Part shown: positions 1 through 5,565 of the stretch, piece by piece
How positions within the stretch are numbered: position 1 is the stretch's first letter
Layout of the letters: every line of letters starts with the position of its first letter
From: Bacteroidota bacterium
GTDB taxonomy: Bacteria; Bacteroidota; Bacteroidia; Bacteroidales; UBA10428
DNA length: 5,565 bases
Assembly (NCBI GenBank): GCA_024640925.1
Contig: JAHEEB010000349.1
Location: 1-5,565 of the forward strand
Direction of reading: 5' to 3'
Program-made: the position numbers and the translations under genes
The notes under the pieces: generated by a model
What the model was told of the DNA's origin: nothing
What the model saw: only the letters and a program-made list of their open reading frames with translations
Databases searched by the model: none

Positions 1-1
1 C

Positions 2-2737
2 GGATTGAGTGGAAGTGGAAAATCTTCTCTGGCATTTGACACAATTTATGCTGAGGGACAAAGAAGGTATATCGAAACTTTATCGGCTTATGCACGTCAG
101 TTTTTGGGAAATATGGAACGCCCCGATGTCGATAAAATAACTGGACTTAGCCCAGTTATAAGTATTGAGCAAAAAACAACAAATAAGAACCCTCGTTCTA
201 CGGTAGGAACTACCACTGAGATATATGATTTTCTCCGTCTGCTTTATGCAAGAGCATCATATGCTTATTCATACAACACGGGCGAAAGAATGGTAAAATA
301 TACCGATGAGCAGATTCTCAATCTGATCATTAAGCAATTTGAAGATAAGAAAATCTATATTCTGGCACCCGTTGTAAAGAATCGAAAAGGTCATTACAAG
401 GAGTTGTTTGAACAAATTCTGAGAAAAGGTTATTTGCATGTCCGTATCGATGGTGTTTTATCGGAAATAAAGCACGGACTCAGACTCGATCGGTATAAGA
501 ACCATAGTATAGAGATTGTAATTGATAAACTTTCTATTGATTCAGGTGAGCATGAAATAAAGCGATTGAAAAAATCGATTGATTCGGCCATGAACCATGG
601 GAAAGGCATCATGGCAGTTTTAGAGAAAGATAACAAGCAGCTTAAATATTTTAGCCGACAGTTAATGTGCCCTACAACGGGTATTTCATACAACGAACCA
701 GCCCCCCACAGTTTCTCCTTCAATTCGCCCCAGGGCGCATGTCCACATTGTAACGGACTAGGTGTTATTAATCAAATCGATCTGGAAAAGATTATTCCGG
801 ATGCAAAAAAGAGCATAAGTAAAGGAGCTATTGAGCCACTCGGTCCACATAAAAATTCTTTGATTTTCTGGCAATTGGAAGCAATTTCAAGGAAATATCA
901 ATTTAGTCTCGATTCTCCATGGAAAAACATACCAGAAGAAGCTCAGCATGTTATCCTTTATGGTTCCGAAGAGTCATTTAAACTCGAAAACACACCTCTT
1001 GGAGCTTCCTCAAATTATTTCCTTAGTTTCGAAGGAATAGTCAATTACATAGCAAATCTTCAGAGCAATTCCGATAGTATTGAAGAAACTCAGAATTGGT
1101 CAATGCAGTTTATCAAAAAGATAACCTGTCCCGAGTGTAAAGGCCAACGATTAAAGCCAGAATCGCTGCAGTTTAAAATTCATGATAAAAACATAGCCGA
1201 GCTTTCATCAATGGATATCAGGGAATTGGCTCAATGGCTCAATACAGTGGAACAATTTCTAGATGAGAAGCAGAAGAAAATAGCAGTTGAAGTACTTAAA
1301 GAATTACGCACACGAGTTAGATTCTTAATTGATGTTGGTCTAAATTATCTTTCACTTAATATGCCCTCACGGAGTCTTTCCGGAGGAGAAAGTCAACGAA
1401 TAAGACTTGCCACCCAGATAGGATCTCAATTAGTAAATGTATTGTATATTCTTGACGAACCCAGTATAGGACTTCATCAACGAGATAATATTAAATTGAT
1501 AGACGCCCTGAAAGCATTACGTGATGCCGGAAACTCCATCATTGTTGTAGAGCACGATAAAGAAATGATTTTATCGGCAGACTACCTGATAGATCTTGGA
1601 CCATTGGCAGGAGTGCATGGTGGTGAAGTTGTGTTTGCCGGATTACCAAAAGATTTGGATACTTCAGAGGGACTTACAGCCAAATATCTGAATGGCGAAA
1701 AGAAAATTGAATACCCGGCAGAGAGGAGGAAAGGCAATGGCAGTTATCTTGAGCTGACAAAGGCATCGGGCCATAATTTAAAAAATGTTGATCTAAAAAT
1801 TCCTCTCGGTTTGTTTATTTGTATTACAGGAGTTTCCGGAAGTGGAAAATCATCGTTAATAAACGAAACTTTATACCCGATATTAAGCAGGCATTTTTAT
1901 CGATCCAAGATAGAAGCGCTGGATTATGAAGAAATTATAGGGCTCAAGAATATTGACAAAGTAATTGATGTTGATCAGTCGCCGTTGGGTCGCACACCAA
2001 GGTCAAATCCAGCAACATATACAGGCGTGTTTTCTGATATTCGTACTCTTTTTACTCAAACAAGAGAGGCAAAAATACGCGGATACAAACCTGGCAGGTT
2101 TTCATTTAATGTTAAGGGGGGACGATGTGAAACATGCCAGGGAGCAGGTGTTCAAACAATTGAGATGAACTTTATGCCCGATGTGTATGTTGTATGCAGA
2201 GACTGTGGCGGAAAACGATATAATCGTGAGACCCTGGAGGTAAAATACAAGGGACGTTCGATAAGTGATGTACTGGATATGACAATAAACCAGGCAGTAG
2301 ATTTTTTTGAAAACATACCCTCTATCATTAAAAAAATTAAAACTATTCAAAAGGTTGGTCTGGGTTATATAACTCTTGGTCAGCCATCTACAACCTTATC
2401 AGGAGGAGAGAGTCAACGAATTAAGCTGGCAGCTGAGCTTTCGAAGCGCGACACCGGCAATACCCTTTACATTCTTGATGAGCCAACAACAGGATTACAT
2501 TTCGAAGATATCAGGGTACTGCTCGATGTGTTACAGAAGTTAGTAAATAAAGGCAATACCGTACTTGTTATTGAGCATAATATAGATGTAATAAAAGTTG
2601 CCGATTATATTATAGATATGGGTCCCGAAGGTGGGGGAGCTGGAGGTGAAATTTTGTGCGAAGGAACCCCTGAAGAAATTATCAATAAATCGAAAAGCTA
2701 TACAGCACAATATTTAAGAAAGGAACTGGAACAATAA
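2..2737 (+). CDS. uvrA: UvrA, excinuclease ABC subunit A (5' end outside the window)
   Basis: UvrA is the ATP-dependent DNA-damage sensor of nucleotide excision repair. It dimerises, finds lesions and loads UvrB in the cytoplasm. The frame is open from base 2. The TTG at 5-7 is an internal Leu codon of the first Walker A motif (GLSGSGKSS), not a start; about 30 residues are missing compared with E. coli UvrA. Counting that Leu as residue 1, the 910 visible residues show: first Walker A Lys at 6; UvrB-binding region about 100-215; zinc-module cysteines 222, 246 and 249; CPEC at 375-378; signature LSGGESQR at 458; Walker B ILDEP at 482; second Walker A GVSGSGKSS with Lys 615; C-terminal zinc module C708/C711/C731/C734; second LSGGESQR at 798; second ILDEP at 823. 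The two ATPase halves even share DNA, for example ggaagtggaaaatc near 12 and 1838. Oddity: the first zinc module reads C-P-T-T, so its second Cys is Thr 225. The rest is collinear with the family. Confidence 0.98.
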   Translation, partial: GLSGSGKSSLAFDTIYAEGQRRYIETLSAYARQFLGNMERPDVDKITGLSPVISIEQKTTNKNPRSTVGTTTEIYDFLRLLYARASYAYSYNTGERMVKYTDEQILNLIIKQFEDKKIYILAPVVKNRKGHYKELFEQILRKGYLHVRIDGVLSEIKHGLRLDRYKNHSIEIVIDKLSIDSGEHEIKRLKKSIDSAMNHGKGIMAVLEKDNKQLKYFSRQLMCPTTGISYNEPAPHSFSFNSPQGACPHCNGLGVINQIDLEKIIPDAKKSISKGAIEPLGPHKNSLIFWQLEAISRKYQFSLDSPWKNIPEEAQHVILYGSEESFKLENTPLGASSNYFLSFEGIVNYIANLQSNSDSIEETQNWSMQFIKKITCPECKGQRLKPESLQFKIHDKNIAELSSMDIRELAQWLNTVEQFLDEKQKKIAVEVLKELRTRVRFLIDVGLNYLSLNMPSRSLSGGESQRIRLATQIGSQLVNVLYILDEPSIGLHQRDNIKLIDALKALRDAGNSIIVVEHDKEMILSADYLIDLGPLAGVHGGEVVFAGLPKDLDTSEGLTAKYLNGEKKIEYPAERRKGNGSYLELTKASGHNLKNVDLKIPLGLFICITGVSGSGKSSLINETLYPILSRHFYRSKIEALDYEEIIGLKNIDKVIDVDQSPLGRTPRSNPATYTGVFSDIRTLFTQTREAKIRGYKPGRFSFNVKGGRCETCQGAGVQTIEMNFMPDVYVVCRDCGGKRYNRETLEVKYKGRSISDVLDMTINQAVDFFENIPSIIKKIKTIQKVGLGYITLGQPSTTLSGGESQRIKLAAELSKRDTGNTLYILDEPTTGLHFEDIRVLLDVLQKLVNKGNTVLVIEHNIDVIKVADYIIDMGPEGGGAGGEILCEGTPEEIINKSKSYTAQYLRKELEQ

Positions 2738-2752
2738 TTCTTATATTTACAC

Positions 2753-2779
2753 GCTTTTTTATCTATTTGGATAAAAAGC
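2753..2779. repeat. AT-rich hairpin between uvrA and the LOG gene
   Basis: The arms GCTTTTTTATC (2753-2763) and GATAAAAAGC (2770-2779) pair over 10 bp with one bulged T around a 6-base loop. It starts 16 bases after the uvrA stop codon. The right arm is followed by A-rich sequence rather than a T run, so it is not a standard intrinsic terminator on the plus strand. It could protect the uvrA 3' end or be chance pairing in AT-rich DNA. I found no convincing promoter in this 70-base spacer, so read-through from uvrA into the next gene is possible. Confidence 0.4.
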
Positions 2780-2807
2780 AAAATATCAACTTGAAAATTT
2801 AGATTTT

Positions 2808-3524
2808 ATGGACAATTCGAAAAGTGAAGAAAAAATCAGACTAGCCTTTAAACGTAAAGATTGGAGTGAAATAAAAACTTACGATAGTTGGAAGATATTC
2901 AAAATAATGGCAGAATTCGTTGAAGGATTCGAGAAACTTGCCCGTATCGGACCATGTGTTTCTATTTTTGGTTCTGCACGCACACAACCTGGTAGCAAGT
3001 ATTATAAACTTGCCGAAGATATTGCCTATCAGCTTACTCAACATGGATATGGAGTAATAACAGGTGGTGGTCCTGGTATAATGGAAGCCGGTAATCTTGG
3101 AGCAAAACGAGGGAAAGGCCGTTCAGTAGGGATAAATATTGCTTTGCCATTTGAGCAGGAACCCAACTATTTTATTGATAATGATAAATTAATAACTTTC
3201 GACCATTTTTTTGTTCGTAAGGTGATGTTTATGAAGTATGCTCAAGGTTTTATTGTATTGCCCGGAGGATTTGGCACTTTCGATGAATTATTTGAAGCAC
3301 TTACTCTGATTCAAACTGGAAAAATTGGACGATTTCCAATAATTCTGGTTGGAAAAGAATATTGGGGAGGGTTGATTGACTGGATAAAAAACAAGATGCT
3401 TGAAGAAGAAAAAAATATTGCTATAGAAGATGTTGATCTATTTTCTGTAGTGGATACTGCAGACGAAGCAGTCGATCAAATCGATAAGTTTTATTCAAAA
3501 TACTTATTGAGCCCGAATTTCTGA
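2808..3524 (+). CDS. LOG-family (TIGR00730-type) Rossmann-fold protein, putative nucleotide 5'-monophosphate phosphoribohydrolase
   Basis: The 238-residue product is a soluble cytoplasmic protein of the LOG/'lysine decarboxylase-like' family. Characterised members cleave the N-glycosidic bond of nucleoside 5'-monophosphates to give free base and ribose 5-phosphate; plant LOG and some bacterial members act on cytokinin nucleotides. Visible motifs are a first Rossmann strand VSIFGSART (51-59), GGGPGIMEA (86-94), Arg 137 in the FVRK stretch, and the diagnostic PGGFGTFDE (152-160), whose Glu 160 together with Arg 137 corresponds to the family's catalytic pair. There is no signal peptide or membrane segment. 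A charged, probably helical N-terminal extension of about 48 residues makes it longer than the roughly 180-190-residue minimal LOG proteins. The ATG at 2808 follows the A/T-rich aaaatttagatttt with no Shine-Dalgarno. It lies 70 bases after uvrA on the same strand. The old 'lysine decarboxylase' label is an annotation error for this family. The true substrate (AMP, other NMPs or a cytokinin) cannot be read from sequence. Confidence 0.93.
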   Translation: MDNSKSEEKIRLAFKRKDWSEIKTYDSWKIFKIMAEFVEGFEKLARIGPCVSIFGSARTQPGSKYYKLAEDIAYQLTQHGYGVITGGGPGIMEAGNLGAKRGKGRSVGINIALPFEQEPNYFIDNDKLITFDHFFVRKVMFMKYAQGFIVLPGGFGTFDELFEALTLIQTGKIGRFPIILVGKEYWGGLIDWIKNKMLEEEKNIAIEDVDLFSVVDTADEAVDQIDKFYSKYLLSPNF

Positions 3525-3600
3525 TAATTGAACCGGATAATTTTATTTTTTAGTCTACTTTAAAAAAAGTAATTAACAATTTTACAGGTCTAATTATCAG
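3521..3600. repeat. 9-bp perfect inverted repeat spanning the LOG stop codon and downstream spacer
   Basis: CTGATAATT (3521-3529, containing the TGA stop at 3522-3524) is exactly complementary to AATTATCAG (3592-3600), 62 bases apart. Inside it lies a small hairpin, TACTTT (3556-3561) / AAAGTA (3566-3571), with an AAAA loop. Together they could fold the 3' end of the LOG transcript, but there is no GC-rich stem followed by a T run, so a classical terminator is not supported. Chance pairing in AT-rich DNA remains possible. Confidence 0.35.
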
Positions 3601-3610
3601 TATTATATAT

Positions 3611-3618
3611 TAACTTTG
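3611..3618 (+). promoter_or_regulatory. Candidate Bacteroidota -7 promoter element for the envelope gene pair
   Basis: TAACTTTG matches the Bacteroidota primary-sigma -7 consensus TAnnTTTG exactly and lies 78 bases before the ATG at 3697, in the only sizeable gap of the window. I found no TTTG or TTG at the expected distance upstream, so the -33 half is missing or degenerate. If it is real, the transcript would start in the low 3620s with a leader of about 70 bases, and the exported-protein genes would be transcribed separately from uvrA and the LOG gene. Confidence 0.4.
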
Positions 3619-3627
3619 AGGTGGTTT

Positions 3628-3667
3628 TAAGCATACCTGCATTTTTACAGAAGGCCAGAAATGCTTA
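3628..3667 (+). promoter_or_regulatory. Possible leader hairpin upstream of the SPOR-like gene
   Basis: Two alternative pairings overlap here. TAAGCAT (3628-3634) pairs with ATGCTTA (3661-3667). GCATTTTT (3639-3646) pairs with AGAAATGC (3657-3664) if one G-U pair is allowed, and is followed by the T-rich TTATTTTTAG. The two pairings use the same right arm and exclude each other, as in an attenuator-like switch, but both stems are short and AT-rich. The segment matches no riboswitch class I recognise. Confidence 0.25.
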
Positions 3668-3696
3668 TTTTTAGTAGTTATTAATTCAAATGCCTG

Positions 3697-5097
3697 ATGA
3701 TTAGATTGTTTGCGCTAACGATTTTTATGCTTGCAGGCATGGTTTTCAAAATCATGTTTCAGGGCGATGTTACTGTTACTCTTGATACCCCTACAGAGGT
3801 TGTTGCCGGTTCGGAATTTATAGTGCAGGTTACAATAAACAAAGGAGATGTTTCGTCCTTTTCGAGATTGTTACAGAATTTACCTGCTGGCCTAACCGCT
3901 TCATTAATGCAAAGTGCAAATGCCGATTTTAATTTTGAAGAAAAAAGGGTCAGGTTCATTTGGTTACGAATGCCCAGCAATAGTCAGGTTACAGTTGCTT
4001 ATAAAGTTAAAGTTGATAAACGATTAAAAGGGAACTTCAATATTAATGGAAAATTCTCTTACATAGCAGATAATGAACGTCGTTCAGTAAATATTGAAAG
4101 TAATCAGATTACTATTCTACCATCACCGGATGTTGATCCCAAATATATTGTCGATATTAATGATTATGAAAGATTGGTTGTTCCATACGTGGCACCAGCT
4201 GAATCGGGGCCAAAAATTGCCTGTATCAGGCAACTGCCAGAGGTTTCATCGGATGGTAAAGGTTATATAATAAACCTTCTGGTGAGCAAAGAACGTAAGG
4301 AAAAATTTGCAAAAATTGAAGAGGTTATTCCTGCAGGATACAGAGCTGAGAGCGTAACGGATCGCGATGCTATTTTCACTTTTAAAAATGGAACAGCAAA
4401 ATATTTATGGATGAACCTTCCGGCATCATCTTTCTTTATAGTTTCTTATAAATTGGTACCCATAGGAGGGAAATCGGCCTCGCCACTTATTAACGGTAAG
4501 TTTTCGTATCTTGAAGAAGATAAAACAATAAGTATTGAGATTAAGCAGACAGAACAAAATTTAGCTTCTATTAAAACTCCTGAAGAGCTTTACAATTTGC
4601 TTTCTTTATTAATTTCTGCACCGATAGCATCTCTGGAAGGAAAGAAAACTTCAGCTACTGAAACAACCCAACAAGCTAAAGTTGAAAAGACAGAAAAACC
4701 AGAAAAAGCTGAAAAACCAGAAAAGGTAAGACCGGAAAAATCGGAAAAGCCCGAAAAAGTAAGAACGAAAGAATCTCGTTCAAACACAAATTATTTGCTT
4801 GAACCTGAACAGGGAATTTATTATCGAGTTCAATTAGCTGCGGGTCACAATCCGGTTAATATCAGAAGGTATTTTAAGAAATATAATCTGGATAAGGAAG
4901 TTCGAAAAGAAGTTCATGAAGGCTGGCAAAAATACTCAGTGGGATCATTTACTGAATATAAAGATGCCCGCGATTACCGCATGCACATCTGGAATACAAC
5001 AATTATCGACGATGCTTTTGTGGCAGCATATAATAACGGAGTCAGGATTACAGTGCAGGAAGCTCTCATGGTGGCTGACCAAAAATGGTACAAATAG
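3697..5097 (+). CDS. Exported protein of unknown function: two tandem ~95-residue domains, EKPEK linker, SPOR-like C-terminus
   Basis: The 466-residue product has no function I can name. The ATG at 3697 is the first start after the in-frame stop at 3682-3684 and gives a hydrophobic N-terminus (residues 4-17 after Arg 3) that looks like a signal peptide, perhaps cleaved near QG-DV (22-25); a membrane anchor is the alternative. Residues 41-135 and 190-284 are two copies of one domain that align without gaps, sharing PAG..A, A.F.F, the W..(M/L)P core, V.YK and INGKFSY. Their beta-rich, Ig-like character is inference. Residues 330-356 are a Lys/Glu/Pro linker. Residues 374 to about 457 resemble a divergent SPOR fold: YYRVQLAAG, then YSVGSFTEYKDARDYR, then a final FVAAYNNGVRI strand. 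SPOR domains typically bind denuded peptidoglycan, so a periplasmic or wall-associated role is plausible. The next gene also encodes an exported product and starts 34 bases downstream; co-transcription is likely. There is no Shine-Dalgarno before the start. Confidence 0.85.
   Translation: MIRLFALTIFMLAGMVFKIMFQGDVTVTLDTPTEVVAGSEFIVQVTINKGDVSSFSRLLQNLPAGLTASLMQSANADFNFEEKRVRFIWLRMPSNSQVTVAYKVKVDKRLKGNFNINGKFSYIADNERRSVNIESNQITILPSPDVDPKYIVDINDYERLVVPYVAPAESGPKIACIRQLPEVSSDGKGYIINLLVSKERKEKFAKIEEVIPAGYRAESVTDRDAIFTFKNGTAKYLWMNLPASSFFIVSYKLVPIGGKSASPLINGKFSYLEEDKTISIEIKQTEQNLASIKTPEELYNLLSLLISAPIASLEGKKTSATETTQQAKVEKTEKPEKAEKPEKVRPEKSEKPEKVRTKESRSNTNYLLEPEQGIYYRVQLAAGHNPVNIRRYFKKYNLDKEVRKEVHEGWQKYSVGSFTEYKDARDYRMHIWNTTIIDDAFVAAYNNGVRITVQEALMVADQKWYK
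3817..4548 (+). repeat. Internal domain duplication within the SPOR-like protein gene
   Basis: Codons 41-135 (3817-4101) and 190-284 (4264-4548) encode two copies of the same domain. I aligned them by eye without gaps over 95 positions and counted 25 identities, with many further conservative pairs. The strongest matches are PAG (63-65 and 212-214), the Trp followed by a Pro four residues later (89/93 and 238/242), V-x-YK (100-103 and 249-252) and INGKFSY (116-122 and 265-271). The DNA of the copies has diverged, so the duplication is old. Confidence 0.8.
4684..4764 (+). repeat. 18-bp repeat units encoding the EKPEKx linker
   Basis: Three 18-base units encode EKPEK(A/V), at 4693-4710, 4711-4728 and 4744-4761, with a 15-base RPEKS unit between the second and third and a looser EKT start at 4684. 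The units are near-identical in DNA (gaaaaaccagaaaaagct type), so this tract probably grows and shrinks by slippage or recombination. In the protein (330-356) it is a charged, Pro-containing, probably extended spacer between the duplicated domains and the SPOR-like tail. Confidence 0.85.
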
Positions 5098-5131
5098 GGT
5101 GTAACCTTACAGAGTGATTACGTATAAATAA

Positions 5132-5565
5132 ATGATGCGGATAAAAAAGTTTAAATATTGTTCCCTGATAGTTTTAAGCTTGTTAAGCTATAAGGCTTTT
5201 GCTCAGCCTGGCGATCTCGAGGATCTTATATCAGGTCAAGTTGAGAACTGGAACCCGGTTTACAAACCTGTTATCGGTGTGGGAATAGGAGCGTTCAACT
5301 TTATGGGAGATATTAAAACTCCGGATCAAACCGCTTTTAACGGAAAGCTTGGTTACCAGGTTAATGTTGCAACCTTTGTTGATAACAATCATTATATCCG
5401 TGCAAATTTCTCTTTCACAACAGGCTCTTTTTCCGGAAATGAGAGATCGACAACCGACTTGAACCGTAATATGAATTTCAATACGGATATTTTAATTTTT
5501 GGTATTAATTTAAATTACGATTTCGATAATTTTTACAAAACCTATCGTAAAGTTCATCCTTATAT
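5132..5565 (+). CDS. Putative outer-membrane beta-barrel protein (3' end outside the window)
   Basis: This reading frame is open from the ATG at 5132 to the right edge, giving 144 complete codons. The N-terminus is a textbook signal peptide: basic MMRIKKFK, hydrophobic CSLIVLSLLS, then AFA with cleavage expected before Gln 25. The mature part has runs with alternating residues and many Gly, Tyr, Phe and Asn (for example PVIGVGIGAFNFMGDI, then LGYQVNVATF, then IRANFSFTTGSF, then DILIFGINLNYDF). This is typical of small Bacteroidota outer-membrane barrels, such as the broad 'outer membrane beta-barrel' families that include PorG-like proteins. I cannot assign a specific family from this fragment. 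A second ATG at 5135 is an equally possible start and changes only one residue. The start follows the A/T-rich cgtataaataa with no Shine-Dalgarno, 34 bases after the preceding stop, which suggests one operon with the SPOR-like gene. There is no stop codon in the visible part. Confidence 0.8.
   Translation, partial: MMRIKKFKYCSLIVLSLLSYKAFAQPGDLEDLISGQVENWNPVYKPVIGVGIGAFNFMGDIKTPDQTAFNGKLGYQVNVATFVDNNHYIRANFSFTTGSFSGNERSTTDLNRNMNFNTDILIFGINLNYDFDNFYKTYRKVHPY

Noticed and set aside
5..7. TTG at 5 as the start codon of uvrA
   Set aside because: It encodes the Leu of the GLSGSGKSS Walker A motif, and the preceding codon (2-4) is its Gly; the gene clearly continues left of the window.
430..723. 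Minus-strand 97-codon frame within uvrA
   Set aside because: It overlaps the well-conserved UvrB-binding and zinc regions of UvrA and shows no recognisable motif.
2742..2769. Promoter for the LOG gene (TATATTTA at 2742, TCTATTTG at 2762)
   Set aside because: Each differs from TAnnTTTG at one fixed position and neither has a TTTG at the expected upstream distance.
2753..2779. Intrinsic terminator after uvrA
   Set aside because: A stem exists but is almost entirely A-T and is followed by A-rich sequence instead of a T run, so I list it only as a hairpin.
4590..4787. Minus-strand frame with a repetitive FSGFSxFSG pattern
   Set aside because: It is the antisense reading of the EKPEK repeat tract; the repetitiveness comes from the plus-strand codons, and it lies fully inside the SPOR-like gene.
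4916..5104. Plus-strand 62-codon frame overlapping the end of the SPOR-like gene
   Set aside because: It overlaps the SPOR-like domain in another frame, has no recognisable motif, and the main frame explains the sequence.

Overview
The window looks like a piece of a Bacteroidota chromosome, probably Bacteroidia/Marinilabiliales-like, although the exact order is inference. The DNA is AT-rich. None of the three gene starts inside the window has a Shine-Dalgarno sequence; each is preceded by A/T-rich bases instead. One intergenic region carries an exact match to the Bacteroidota -7 promoter element TAnnTTTG. Two of the four genes encode exported proteins of a Bacteroidota style: a divergent SPOR-tailed protein and a putative outer-membrane barrel. 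All genes lie on the plus strand, and I saw no RNA gene, mobile element or CRISPR array.

Layout: (1) 1-2737 is uvrA, missing only about its first 30 codons, which lie left of the window. It encodes the damage-recognition ATPase of nucleotide excision repair. (2) 2738-2807 is a short spacer with an AT-rich hairpin. (3) 2808-3524 encodes a LOG-family (TIGR00730-type) Rossmann-fold protein with the PGGxGTxxE motif, a likely nucleotide 5'-monophosphate phosphoribohydrolase. (4) 3525-3696 is the longest gap, 172 bases. It holds a 9-bp inverted repeat that starts at the LOG stop codon, a -7 promoter-like element and a leader hairpin. (5) 3697-5097 encodes a 466-residue exported protein of unknown function with two ungapped copies of a roughly 95-residue domain, an EKPEK-repeat linker and a SPOR-like C-terminus. 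(6) 5132-5565 is the 5' part of another exported protein, probably an outer-membrane beta-barrel. It has a clear signal peptide and runs off the right edge.

The first two genes are cytoplasmic (DNA repair and nucleotide metabolism). The last two, 34 bases apart, look like a co-transcribed cell-envelope pair. I see no direct evidence of a new multi-gene system. The least explained part is the duplicated-domain SPOR-like protein together with its barrel-like neighbour.
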